Assembly (NCBI GenBank): GCA_964424105.1 | Contig: CAYRHJ010000019.1 | Location: forward strand, 32,790 to 96,789 | Length of the DNA: 64,000 bases | Direction of reading: 5' to 3' | Source: CAYRHJ01 sp964424105 | Lineage (GTDB): Bacteria; Planctomycetota; Phycisphaerae; UBA1845 | Shown: in pieces, positions 55,229 to 63,815 of the stretch | Position numbering within the stretch: position 1 is the stretch's first letter | Layout of the letters: every line of letters starts with the position of its first letter | Notes under the pieces: model-generated | What the model was told of the DNA's origin: nothing | The model's input: the letters and a program-made list of their open reading frames with translations, nothing else | Databases searched by the model: none | Position numbers and translations under genes: made by a program

Positions 55229-55671
55229 ACCCCGCGAAGCCACCCCGCGCGCCGTTTGCAACCTCCGCCCCTCCGTTCGCAGTTTGAATCGACAACCAGC
55301 CATCAGTGCAATCATAGTCGGTTCCCCGCCTGCTATCCACGAATCAGACCTGACCATGCCGCACCCAGCTTCAATCGCACCACGAAAATCGGCCACCGCC
55401 CGCCCACGTCCCCAATCGAAGGTGAAGCCAATCGGTCCAATCGTTCGATAAACGAATCGGTGGCGGATTGGATCGAAAACCGCCCGCCGGATATGATGGG
55501 TCGCGGAGCGGGTTCGTTGGCCAATCCTCCGGAAACAGCATCGACCCGTCAGATGCAATCGCTTGCCGCCCGCCCTGACGCCGGAATTCGCATCCGAACC
55601 GGGTCTACCGCCGGAAGGGTCGTGGCCAACGTAGCAACAACCAAAACCATGAACCCAGGACCGATCAAACG
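55229..55671. other. Divergent gap between pseudopilin gene and metF
   Basis: Roughly 440 bases, with alternative upstream starts of the pseudopilin frame reaching into it. No repeat family or riboswitch-like segment was recognised. It must carry the metF promoter. Confidence 0.35.
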
Positions 55672-56553
55672 ATGAGAATACGAGACGCGCTCGACGCCCA
55701 TCGACTGTCCCTGTCTTTCGAATTCTTTCCACCCAAGACCGAAATCGGTTTTTGGGATCTCTTCAAAACCATCTCCTCGCTCAAACTGCTCGAACCCACC
55801 TACGTCTCCGTGACCTACGGCGCCGGAGGATCAACCCGCCGAAAAACCCTCGAACTCGTCCAGCGCATCAAGAACGACATCGGCATAGAAGCAATGGCCC
55901 ACCTCACCTGCGTCGGCGCCACTCGAACGGAACTCGCCGAAGTCCTCGACAACCTGCATACCCATCAATTGGAAAACGTGTTGGCCCTGCGGGGTGATCC
56001 CGAGATGGGCAGCGATCGATTCGTCGCCACCGAAGGTGGATTCGCCTATGCCAACGAATTGGTCGCCTTCATTCGCCAGCGCCACGATTTTTGCATCGCA
56101 GCCGCCTGCTACCCCGAAGGCCATCCGGAATGCCCATCCAGGGAGCAGGACCTCGAAAACCTCAAACGCAAAGTGGACGCCGGAGTGGACTTCCTGATCA
56201 CCCAACTATTTTTTGACAACGACGATTTTCTCGCCTTCAGAGAGCGGGCCGAAAACGCCGGCATCACCGTTCCCATCATCGCCGGCATCATGCCCATTCT
56301 CAACGCCTCCCAAATCAAAAGATTCACCCAAATGTGCGGAGCACGCATCCCCGCCGACCTGCTGCGCAAAATCGAAGCCGTGGAAGACGATCCCGAAGCC
56401 GTTCGCCACATCGGCGCCTACCATGCCACCCAGCAGTGTCACGCCCTCATCGATCAAAACGTCGCCGGAATTCACTTCTACACCTTGAACAAATCAACCA
56501 CCACCCGCGCCATCTTCCAGCAAATCCGCTCGCGACTCACCGTCGGCTCCTGA
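55672..56553 (+). CDS. metF: 5,10-methylenetetrahydrofolate reductase
   Basis: FAD enzyme making 5-methyl-THF for methionine synthesis; 293 residues, normal bacterial length. LSFEFFPPKTEIGF and EPTYVSVTYGAGGSTRRKTL are the folate/FAD-binding hallmarks; VLALRGDPE and FFDNDDFLAF also fit. The only nearby gene of the B12/methionine area is the cobalamin-riboswitch operon, which converges on it 28 bases away. Confidence 0.95.
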   Translation: MRIRDALDAHRLSLSFEFFPPKTEIGFWDLFKTISSLKLLEPTYVSVTYGAGGSTRRKTLELVQRIKNDIGIEAMAHLTCVGATRTELAEVLDNLHTHQLENVLALRGDPEMGSDRFVATEGGFAYANELVAFIRQRHDFCIAAACYPEGHPECPSREQDLENLKRKVDAGVDFLITQLFFDNDDFLAFRERAENAGITVPIIAGIMPILNASQIKRFTQMCGARIPADLLRKIEAVEDDPEAVRHIGAYHATQQCHALIDQNVAGIHFYTLNKSTTTRAIFQQIRSRLTVGS

Positions 56554-56581
56554 CGCAACCGCGTCGACCCAAAACGAAATC

Positions 56582-57403
56582 CTAATTCAAATCGAAGTAC
56601 GTATTATCCCGCGACCGTCCGAACCACCCCACCTGATGTCGAGCCGGGTCTCCCACGTACCAAGGGCTGATAGCACTAAAAGCAAATCGCCGTCGATCGA
56701 CGTGACCGTCGCACCATCCCACCTGACATCGACGCTCGTGTCGGAAATGGAGCGACGGCGACGCCCCCGTGCCCGTCGTCGGAAACAGGGGCGGCTCGGC
56801 GAAGCTGTATTCGATCAACCCCCCGTTGACGAACGCCGCATCCGCGAACATCACCGTCTCCGCCGGCCGGCGGATGCGATCCACGCGAACCCCCGACCGA
56901 TCACTCTCCACCGAGTAGAATCCACCCCCCAACGCACGCAACGTCATCCCGATGTACGCATTATTGTATCCGTATCCACCATTTCCCCGTTCAAACGCCG
57001 ACGCGGAATCCCGAAAGAACCCCCGAAACGACGGGCAACGTTTCACCGCCCCATCATCGCCCAGATAACCCGCCAGCGGACCCCGCGACGGATCAAACCG
57101 CTCCGATACATGATCACGCTCACCGTGCCAGCGATGCAAATTCGAAAAGAAATCCGCCGCACCCGGACAAGCCGACCCGTTATTCTCCTGTGCATAAAAC
57201 ATCACTGAGAGCACCACCTGTCGAAGACTCGAACCACAAACCGCAGATCGACCCTGCGATCGCGCTCGCGACAAGCTCGGCAGCAGAATGGATAACAACA
57301 ACGCCACCAGCGACACCACCACCAGCAACTCGATCAACGTGAATCCCGCTCGCGCCGCTTTCCTCGCACAATCGCCGCCGGCGTCACCCCGTCGGACTTT
57401 CAT
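56582..57403 (-). CDS. Pseudopilin-like protein with H-x9-DG ending, third gene of the cobalamin-riboswitch unit
   Basis: 273 residues. The leader ARAG-FTLIELLVVVSLV is the prepilin cleavage site; SLLLSILLPSLSRARSQG continues the helix. Near the C-terminus HERRCQVGWCDGHVDRR fits the H-x9-DG pattern of planctomycete pseudopilins. Cys-containing loops (VCGSS, RCPSF) suggest a folded exported domain. The ATG overlaps the TGA of the upstream gene by four bases, with GGGGGA 7 bases before it, so it is coupled to the riboswitch-controlled genes. Confidence 0.87.
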   Translation of the reverse strand: MKVRRGDAGGDCARKAARAGFTLIELLVVVSLVALLLSILLPSLSRARSQGRSAVCGSSLRQVVLSVMFYAQENNGSACPGAADFFSNLHRWHGERDHVSERFDPSRGPLAGYLGDDGAVKRCPSFRGFFRDSASAFERGNGGYGYNNAYIGMTLRALGGGFYSVESDRSGVRVDRIRRPAETVMFADAAFVNGGLIEYSFAEPPLFPTTGTGASPSLHFRHERRCQVGWCDGHVDRRRFAFSAISPWYVGDPARHQVGWFGRSRDNTYFDLN

Positions 57404-58539
57404 GGCCACTCCCCCGTAAACGCGCGCTGAAATCCGCCGGCATCCACACTGTCAACGTCCGAATCGCCGTCAATGTCCATGACCGCGCACCCGTTTCCCG
57501 CATCCGCAGGAACGGCACCCTGCTGGCACTGCACGAACACATACCAGTCATCAACGTCCACGTCGCCATCACCGTCCGCGTCACCGTAAACCATCGGCCG
57601 CACGTCGGCTACGCCATCGATCTCCGTCGACGACTCGCCCAACGCCGGATGAACGCGATGGACGCCGTTCGTGATGCGAATGAAATCAAATCCATCCAGA
57701 TTCGCCGGCTGCAACGTCTCCGCATCAATAGCCCAGGCAATATCAAACGCGTCGCCCCCGCCCGACCCCGGCGAAACGCCCACCACCAACGGATCATCGG
57801 GAACCGTGTAGAACCGCTCCGCCGGCATCAATGCGTCGTCCACCGTATCGTCGCCGTTCATGTCGCCCAGAAGCAGCGTCGGCGAATAATCGACGTAACC
57901 GTAGATGCCCTCTTCCGTCGCAAACGGCCCATTGGGGTTCTCGATAACCCCGGCGTCGAAAATGTCGCCGGGCAGTCGATAGGCTGATGTCTGCCACGAA
58001 CCCGATTCTTCCAGCGGAATCCACGCCGGGTGATGCGGCGGATTCGTCGCGTCAGCCACGTCGTCGTCCCAAACCTGCGACTGCCACTGACCATCCGGAT
58101 CTACAATGTGCGATCCCGGAATCAAATACCACGCATCGTCCGCCATCTGATTACCATTGACGTCGACACTGATTTCTATATAGCCGCATTCCGCCGCGTG
58201 TCGATTTGCACCGCCGATCCAAAACGCATTCCCGAAGACAATGGCGTCCATGCCCAACGGATTCAACCGATCGTCACGCACCGTCTGATCAAATCCCAGC
58301 GTGATCGATCCGCCGAACCCGCCCAATGAAACGACCGAACCATTGTTGGCCGCACTGCTGCCGCCTCCCGTCGGTGCTCCCAACGCTCGATTCGGATCAT
58401 TAAACGATCCGTTCTGCACAAACTGCCCCGGCGCGGGCGAATAATCCAATACCCGCGAAGCAAACGGGCTTTGCGCCAGCCCAGCCCCGGCCCCCATCAA
58501 CACCGGAACCACAATCATTCCAAAACATACGCGTTTCAT
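57400..58539 (-). CDS. Secreted surface protein with dockerin-like C-terminus, second gene of the cobalamin-riboswitch unit
   Basis: 379 residues. A signal peptide (VCFGMIVVPVLMGAGAGLAQ) precedes an unnamed beta-sandwich-like domain containing GGSITLGFDQTVRDDRLNPL, DAIVFGNAFWIGG and YIEISVDVNGNQMADDAWYL. This resembles a group of secreted surface proteins whose domain has a VFGNAF-like core. The end has two acidic repeats: GDADGDGDVDVDDWYVFVQC and DIDGDSDVDSVDAGGFQRAF, dockerin-like (calcium-binding style). ATG 58539 overlaps the upstream TGA (ATGA). Direct cobalamin binding is not shown by sequence. Confidence 0.8.
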   Translation of the reverse strand: MKRVCFGMIVVPVLMGAGAGLAQSPFASRVLDYSPAPGQFVQNGSFNDPNRALGAPTGGGSSAANNGSVVSLGGFGGSITLGFDQTVRDDRLNPLGMDAIVFGNAFWIGGANRHAAECGYIEISVDVNGNQMADDAWYLIPGSHIVDPDGQWQSQVWDDDVADATNPPHHPAWIPLEESGSWQTSAYRLPGDIFDAGVIENPNGPFATEEGIYGYVDYSPTLLLGDMNGDDTVDDALMPAERFYTVPDDPLVVGVSPGSGGGDAFDIAWAIDAETLQPANLDGFDFIRITNGVHRVHPALGESSTEIDGVADVRPMVYGDADGDGDVDVDDWYVFVQCQQGAVPADAGNGCAVMDIDGDSDVDSVDAGGFQRAFTGEWP

Positions 58540-59645
58540 GTTCGTCGGCCATCCGATGAATACCGAACACCCAACCAACCCAAGAGCACGCACGTCCAAA
58601 CCGTTCCCGCAACGGACGCCAGCGGCACGTTCACGTGGCTCGCCGAATACGTAAACGCCGTTGAACCCGACCGATCAAACAACACCAACTCCCCAGTCGC
58701 TCCAATGTAATTCACGTCATAAAAATTGAACCCATTGACCGTATCCGGGTCCAACGTCCGCACCGCGCTCGGGTCACCCAGCAACGCCGGCCCGCCCCCC
58801 ATCAAGGCATCCTGAATCGCCCCGCCCGACACCAGCGCCGCGAAATCGAAATCGTCACCGAAGTCGCCGCCGCCGACCAGCAGATGGCCGCTGTCGTCCA
58901 TTCCCAACGGCGCCGCCGACAGCAGGTCAGCCAGAAAAACCCCCTGCGTTTCAAAATCCAACGGTGTCCCTCCGGAAAGCACCGCCTGCCAATCGGCAAA
59001 TGCGAAAGACTTGATCGTCCCCGTCCCACTAGGCCCAAACAGAAAAAACCCATTGCCCGTAATCAATCGACCCGCCGAGTCAAACGCCACGCCCGCCGAC
59101 CCGCCGCCAATCCCGTCTATGACGATGGGATTGATCGGCCCACTCGGGTTCGGGCTGGTCGTATCCAATAGGGTCACCACGCTGGGGCTGACGAAATCCC
59201 CATCCGTCAGTGCCAACCATGTGTCATCGAACCAGCGCCCCTCGAAATGTCCCGCGTCGAACCATGTGCCCGACAAGGTAGCCGCGTCGAACACGCCCAC
59301 CTGAAAATTCCCGAACGACGCCCCGCCGTTGTTGCCCACCGCCAAGCGCGTGCCGTCCGGTGACACTCGCAGGAAGGCCGCCCCAAAACCCGGCAGGTCC
59401 GCGCCCGGCAACGTACCCAACAATGCAAAACTCCGCGCCGCCGGACTGACTTCCCTATGCACGTCCGCGCCCACCAGCACAACCAACCGCCCATCCGGCA
59501 ACGCATCGAATGGACCAGCCCCCACCGGAAACTGAAACGACGAAGTCAACTGATAGTCGTCTATCGTGACGCCAAACGCACGGTGACCTGCCACACTTGA
59601 AAAAACAACTACGATCAAACCGATTCGCGAACACATAGGCCGCAT
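58536..59645 (-). CDS. Secreted beta-propeller-like protein with C-terminal membrane tail, first gene of the cobalamin-riboswitch unit
   Basis: 369 residues from ATG 59645, chosen because AAGGGAG is 6 bases upstream (an ATG two codons earlier is too close). A signal peptide (IGLIVVVFSSVAGHRAFG) is followed by repeated blade-like segments (LPDGRLVVLVG, VSPDGTRLAVGNNGG, SVVTLLDTTSP, FDSAGRLITGNGFFLFG, MDDSGHLLVGGGDFG). The end LASVAGTVWTCVLLGWLGVRYSSDGRR is a single span plus basic tail, as in sorting-type anchors. By fold it recalls BtuG, the Bacteroides beta-propeller that binds cobalamin at the surface; sequence relation is not claimed. Confidence 0.82.
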   Translation of the reverse strand: MRPMCSRIGLIVVVFSSVAGHRAFGVTIDDYQLTSSFQFPVGAGPFDALPDGRLVVLVGADVHREVSPAARSFALLGTLPGADLPGFGAAFLRVSPDGTRLAVGNNGGASFGNFQVGVFDAATLSGTWFDAGHFEGRWFDDTWLALTDGDFVSPSVVTLLDTTSPNPSGPINPIVIDGIGGGSAGVAFDSAGRLITGNGFFLFGPSGTGTIKSFAFADWQAVLSGGTPLDFETQGVFLADLLSAAPLGMDDSGHLLVGGGDFGDDFDFAALVSGGAIQDALMGGGPALLGDPSAVRTLDPDTVNGFNFYDVNYIGATGELVLFDRSGSTAFTYSASHVNVPLASVAGTVWTCVLLGWLGVRYSSDGRRT

Positions 59646-59961
59646 CTGCATCTCCCTTCACGCGGTCCCGGCGCCATCCGTCGAACGTCCGTCCATCTCC
59701 CCAAGCTTCGTCGAATCTGAATTTCAACCGCGAACGGCGTCTCGCCAGCTTCGTTACCAACGGGCTGAGCCGGCGCTTGATTCGTCAGCCTCGATGACCC
59801 ACGTCCCGATTCGCCGAATCGTGGATTCAGCCAAGGGTCGAAGCCAACTTGGCCGCCGGCGTACGAATTCACCCTACGGTCGTTGAAATTGATGCGCGAG
59901 TGTTGATAGGACATGATCCGCCGCTCCGCCCACGGGAGCGCCAGGCATCCAAATGAATTCA
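59646..59961 (-). other. Leader between cobalamin riboswitch and first structural gene
   Basis: Roughly 316 bases on the minus strand. An open frame 59914-59615 (99 residues, starting MSYQHSRINFNDRRV) overlaps the next gene start by 31 bases and has a weak GGCGGATC upstream; it has no recognisable domain and may be non-coding. No terminator with a T-run was seen between riboswitch and gene. Confidence 0.35.
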
Positions 59962-60150
59962 GGCCGGTAGGTCTTCTGGCTCCCAGGCTTCCGATTTTTC
60001 ATCGGACCTACTAGCCGCACCTTCTCAGCCCATCAGTCACGGGCCAATGGTTTCTGCGGCGTTCGTTCCCGGTCACAGCGGCGGGGCCGCTCCGGTTTTA
60101 CACCGGATTCCCTGTTAGATCCGCCACGAGCGGATCACCAACCATCCATC
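59962..60150 (-). promoter_or_regulatory. Cobalamin (B12) riboswitch
   Basis: Read on the minus strand: a 5' stem (gatccgctcgtggcggatct), then gggaatccggtgtaaaaccg gagcggccccgccgctgtga ccggg (the conserved core). This is followed by the central gggctgagaaggtgcggc region and closing agccagaagacctaccggcc, the B12-box consensus. The order and sequence match the AdoCbl riboswitch. It precedes the three-gene secreted-protein unit and presumably turns it down when cobalamin is plentiful. Confidence 0.93.
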
Positions 60151-60515
60151 ACAATAAACCCTCATCTGGCGTTGTCAACAAAAAGTTTCAAGCATCCCCA
60201 TGCTCCCGCCAATCCCCGTCCCCGTCCCCACTCCCTTGCCATTCACGTATGGGGTTTCACCCGCCTGTTAAACGAGCCGCGAGCGCAAAGCGAGCGGTCC
60301 GCCGCGTTCCGTCATTCCGACGGGTGGCCCAACTCCTTTGGAGGTGGGGGAGCCGATGATCACAGCGTGTAGACCAATGTCGCGGGTTTTGTAAACGCGC
60401 GGACTGCTGACCGGCCCGGATTCATCCCGTCAATCTTGTAAATCCTGTCAATTCCCGCCGCGCACCCCACGTTCCGCCAACCAATAATGCGTCCGCTTCA
60501 TCCAACACCCTTGTG
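60151..60515. repeat. Repeat-filled gap between B12 riboswitch and arfB end
   Basis: Contains gagccgcgagcgcaaagcga gcggtc (about 60272-60299), part of a cgtcattccg hairpin, and the 131-bp family A copy. The riboswitch promoter should lie within the first 100 bases. Confidence 0.8.
60322..60453 (+). repeat. Dispersed palindromic element, copy 4, with 131-bp extended repeat
   Basis: ggtggcccaactcctttgga through aatcctgtcaatt aligns without gaps to 53344-53474. One stem base differs (AAC versus ACC), so the hairpin is slightly imperfect. Confidence 0.88.
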
Positions 60516-60986
60516 TCAGATGTCGTTCTCGCCCGGACGCCGGCGATGCCGCTTGGTGTCACTGCGATTGGCCTTGTCGTGAAGTCTGCGCTTCTGAGCG
60601 CGCCGTGGAACGCGTGTCTTCACCCGCGGTGCGTTTTCATGCAACGCCCACGCCAACAATTCCGCCACACGCGCCACCGCCAGCTTTCGATTCGCACCGC
60701 GCGTGCGAAATACGTCGCAGGAAACGTGCAAACTACCGTCCTTGTTAATCCGCGTCGCCAGCCGTTCTCGAATCCGCCGACGCTGTGCCTCCGTAAACAA
60801 CGGGTTTTCTACAACGTCCACCAACACCGTCACCCGCGTATGAACCTTGTTGACGTTCTGACCCCCAGGCCCACGACTCCGCGAATAACGAAAACGAAGT
60901 TCCTGAAAAGGGATGGCCAACTCGCAGGAAACAACAACGTCATCGACCGGCGGAGACTGATTCAACGCATGACTTCTCGTAGCCAT
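60516..60986 (-). CDS. arfB: Alternative ribosome-rescue factor ArfB (YaeJ/ICT1-like peptidyl-tRNA hydrolase)
   Basis: Releases peptides from stalled ribosomes; 156 residues. The catalytic GGQ is in SRGPGGQNVNKVHTRV (about 37-52). The basic C-terminal tail (PRRAQKRRLHDKANRSDTKR) fits the mRNA-channel-binding tail of ArfB, distinguishing it from full-length RF1/RF2. The start overlaps the kinase 3' end by 25 bases on the same strand, suggesting translational coupling. Confidence 0.93.
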   Translation of the reverse strand: MATRSHALNQSPPVDDVVVSCELAIPFQELRFRYSRSRGPGGQNVNKVHTRVTVLVDVVENPLFTEAQRRRIRERLATRINKDGSLHVSCDVFRTRGANRKLAVARVAELLAWALHENAPRVKTRVPRRAQKRRLHDKANRSDTKRHRRRPGENDI

Positions 60987-63409
60987 TCCGGCACCGTCGG
61001 CGCAACCCGGCCGGTACGATCAGGCTGGACCCGACCCGCACTAGCCGTCGCCGATTTCTGAGCAAACATTTCTCGTGACGCGAAGCTGGCCTTGACGAAC
61101 AACGACGGCCGCGGCTCAATTCTCCCGGCGCTTTGATAGTCCGCAAGCGCCAACTCATAATCACCGAGGATCACGTACAAATCACCGCGGCGCTCCAATG
61201 CCGGCGAATCATCCGGCACCTGTTCCATCCGCTCAGTAACCCGCGACAACTCCCGCTGCACGTGGTCCCAAAGCGCATCCTGCTCCAACGCCACGATCCG
61301 GTGACCATCGGACAGCCCCCGCGCCCGATCGAAATCCGTGATGGCCTGCACGAATCGCCCCCGACGCAGCAATGCCGCACCGCGAACGGCGAAGACGTCC
61401 GCATCATTCGGTGCAAGTTGCACCGCACGGTCTAAATCGGAAAAAGCCGCCACGTCATCCCCAGCGTACAAACGGGCCAAACCTCGCAACATCCACCCAA
61501 TCGGGTGCGAGTCGCCCCGATCCAACGCTTCCGAAAAGTCCGCGATCGCTCCTTGAAATTGTTGAGTCCCCAGCCGACCCACGCCCCGCGCCAGGTGCCC
61601 TCGCGGCGATGACGTGTCCTCCATCATCACCAACCCCTCGCCCTGAATCACCACGTCATCAAAATTCAGCATCCGCGCCGTCAGCATCGCCCGAAGATAC
61701 ACCGCACGCCGATGAACCAGATCGTTACGCAGCGCGTCCTCCGTAAGTTTGACCGCCGCATCAAGCGACGGCGCCGCCAACGCCTCCCGGAACAAGCGCT
61801 CAGCCTCACGCGTCGCACCCTCCGCGTCGGGCATCGCGATGCGCGATGTCTCTTCGCGCAGAGGTTGAATGAGGCCCACCACCAACTGTCCAATAAGTTC
61901 CAAATCCTGTTGTCCAAACTGCCATTCGCCTTCCGATTCCGCCTGACCCAGCCCAACTTCCGGATGGACGGATTCCCCCGTACCGGACGGCGGACGTTGC
62001 AACGGATTAGGCAGGCCACCCGCACCGCCGAACCACGAAATAATCTCCCTGCCCACTTCCAACGGCAGCACTCGACCGGAGTCCGCCAATTCCAGGATGC
62101 GCTTCTGCTTTTCCTCCAGGTCGTGAAGCTGCTCTTCCAATTGGTTTCTTTCTTCCTCGATCGTCGCGATTCGGGCCGCCTTGTCGGCACGATCCCGCTC
62201 GATGGACTCCCGGAATATCCCCGACGTCACCGTGATGGACGCGCCAACCGCGATCAGCGCGATCAACAAAACCACCGCCACCGCATTCCGCCGAACGAGC
62301 TTTCGACCTCGTGAATGCCACGCTTCACGTCGAGCACGAATACGGTCCCGGTTCAGGTAACGGCGAAGATCGGCTGCCATCTCCGCCGACGATCCATACC
62401 GCTGATCCGGGCTTTTTTCGATCGCTTTCAAACAAACCGTTTCAAGATCCACCGGCATCTTCGGGTCGATCGTGCGCGGCGCGACAGGCTCCGCACTGAT
62501 AATCCGCGTGATGACCTGCTCCCGTGTCTCGCCCGGATACGGCGGACGAAGCGTCAGCCACTCGTACATCGTCGCCCCCAGCGAATAAATGTCCGTGCGG
62601 TGATCGATCGCAACGCGCCCGCCCGTAATCTGCTCCGGCGACATGTAAAGCGGAGAACCCACGAATTCCCCCGTCGTCGTTAGACCCGGCTGCTCCAGAA
62701 CCCGAGCCAATCCGAAATCCGTGATGTACATCCGACCGTCGTCACCGTAGATGAAATTATGCGGCTTGATGTCACGATGAATAATCCCCGCACGGTGTGC
62801 GTATTCCAATGCCTCCGCCAACGACGCGATTTGATCCGCGATGTGGTCGTAATACTCCAACGCGGATTTCGACAACTGCCCAATCCCAGACGACGACCGT
62901 AAATCCGTTTGACCTGCCGGCGACACAATCGCCGTTTGTTCCGTATCCCCAACGCTCCCGCCCGAACGCGAATCCTCCCGGCCAAGGACGACTTTCGTTT
63001 CGGTCAAATCCAATCCCGAAGAATACGCGCCGCCACGGCGATCATTGATGATCTCGTTCAGACTCCGGCCACGGATTCGCTCCATCGCGTAATAGTAAAC
63101 GCCGTCGTCCTCGCCTTGCGCGTGTATGGGCACGATGTTAATATGGTGAAGCTTCGCCGCCGCCTGTGCCTCACGCCGAAACCGAATCACCGAATTGCCC
63201 GTCAAGCCAGCAGTATTCGCTAAAATTTTCAGTGCCACTATACGATCGAGCGATTCCTGATGCGCCTCGTAGACCGTCCCCATGCCGCCGCGACCGATCT
63301 CGCGAAGGATCTCGAAATCCCCGCCGATGATCCGACCGATCATGGACGACGACAGGTCCCGGCGCGGAGGTTGACCCGGCTTGGGCGAATTAGCTGGGGA
63401 GCTTGTCAT
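60962..63409 (-). CDS. Membrane Ser/Thr protein kinase with TPR-type extracytoplasmic domain
   Basis: 815 residues. Kinase domain: GRGGMGTVYEAH (39-50), VAL-K61, HRDIKPHN (210-217), DFGLARV (230) and SPLYMSPEQI, so an active Hanks-type kinase. A 50-60 residue insertion (about 120-180) sits between the hinge and the alpha-E helix. One membrane span (about 374-396) is followed by a coiled coil (RADKAARIATIEEERNQLEE) and TPR-like repeats (HLARGVGRLGTQQFQGAIADF, DVFAVRGAALLRRGRFVQAI). The likely sensor or assembly part lies outside. Signals and targets are unknown. Confidence 0.93.
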   Translation of the reverse strand: MTSSPANSPKPGQPPRRDLSSSMIGRIIGGDFEILREIGRGGMGTVYEAHQESLDRIVALKILANTAGLTGNSVIRFRREAQAAAKLHHINIVPIHAQGEDDGVYYYAMERIRGRSLNEIINDRRGGAYSSGLDLTETKVVLGREDSRSGGSVGDTEQTAIVSPAGQTDLRSSSGIGQLSKSALEYYDHIADQIASLAEALEYAHRAGIIHRDIKPHNFIYGDDGRMYITDFGLARVLEQPGLTTTGEFVGSPLYMSPEQITGGRVAIDHRTDIYSLGATMYEWLTLRPPYPGETREQVITRIISAEPVAPRTIDPKMPVDLETVCLKAIEKSPDQRYGSSAEMAADLRRYLNRDRIRARREAWHSRGRKLVRRNAVAVVLLIALIAVGASITVTSGIFRESIERDRADKAARIATIEEERNQLEEQLHDLEEKQKRILELADSGRVLPLEVGREIISWFGGAGGLPNPLQRPPSGTGESVHPEVGLGQAESEGEWQFGQQDLELIGQLVVGLIQPLREETSRIAMPDAEGATREAERLFREALAAPSLDAAVKLTEDALRNDLVHRRAVYLRAMLTARMLNFDDVVIQGEGLVMMEDTSSPRGHLARGVGRLGTQQFQGAIADFSEALDRGDSHPIGWMLRGLARLYAGDDVAAFSDLDRAVQLAPNDADVFAVRGAALLRRGRFVQAITDFDRARGLSDGHRIVALEQDALWDHVQRELSRVTERMEQVPDDSPALERRGDLYVILGDYELALADYQSAGRIEPRPSLFVKASFASREMFAQKSATASAGRVQPDRTGRVAPTVPEWLREVMR

Positions 63410-63815
63410 TATGGTGTCCGGATGCGAATCGCTGGAAGCCGTCCAAAGGCCGTCGAATATCCATCATCATGCAGGATCTGCCTATTTTGACCGTCGACCA
63501 GGCATCAAGCCGCATTCGTCAAACTAAGCAAACCCTTGTCCAAAAACGACTTACAATGCTCCAATCATTTCGGTTTGTCAACCAGAATATTTGGGACAAC
63601 CTCCCTATACTCCTATCTTGCCCGCATTTATCCAAGCGTCAATGCGATAAATCGCGGATATTTATAAGAACCGGGAGTCTACAAAGGCACCGCGAGTCGT
63701 CGCCAACAGGCCTCGCCTTCACTGACTAAGACGCCGCCACGGTCCCCAGGGTGCAGCAAAATCCGCGACAATTGTAGTTTTTTGTGTGTAAAACGATATG
63801 AATTCGGGCTGTGCG
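63410..63815. other. Intergenic region upstream of the kinase gene
   Basis: Roughly 400 bases, more AT-rich than usual for the window. On the minus strand a TTGACA lies at 63581-63576, with a weak CATTGT 17 bases further, a possible kinase promoter. No gene or repeat family recognised. Confidence 0.35.

Noticed and set aside
59615..59914. 99-codon frame between the B12 riboswitch and the first gene
   Set aside because: Overlaps the confident next start by 31 bases, has only a weak ribosome-binding site and no domain; kept only as a note in the leader entry.
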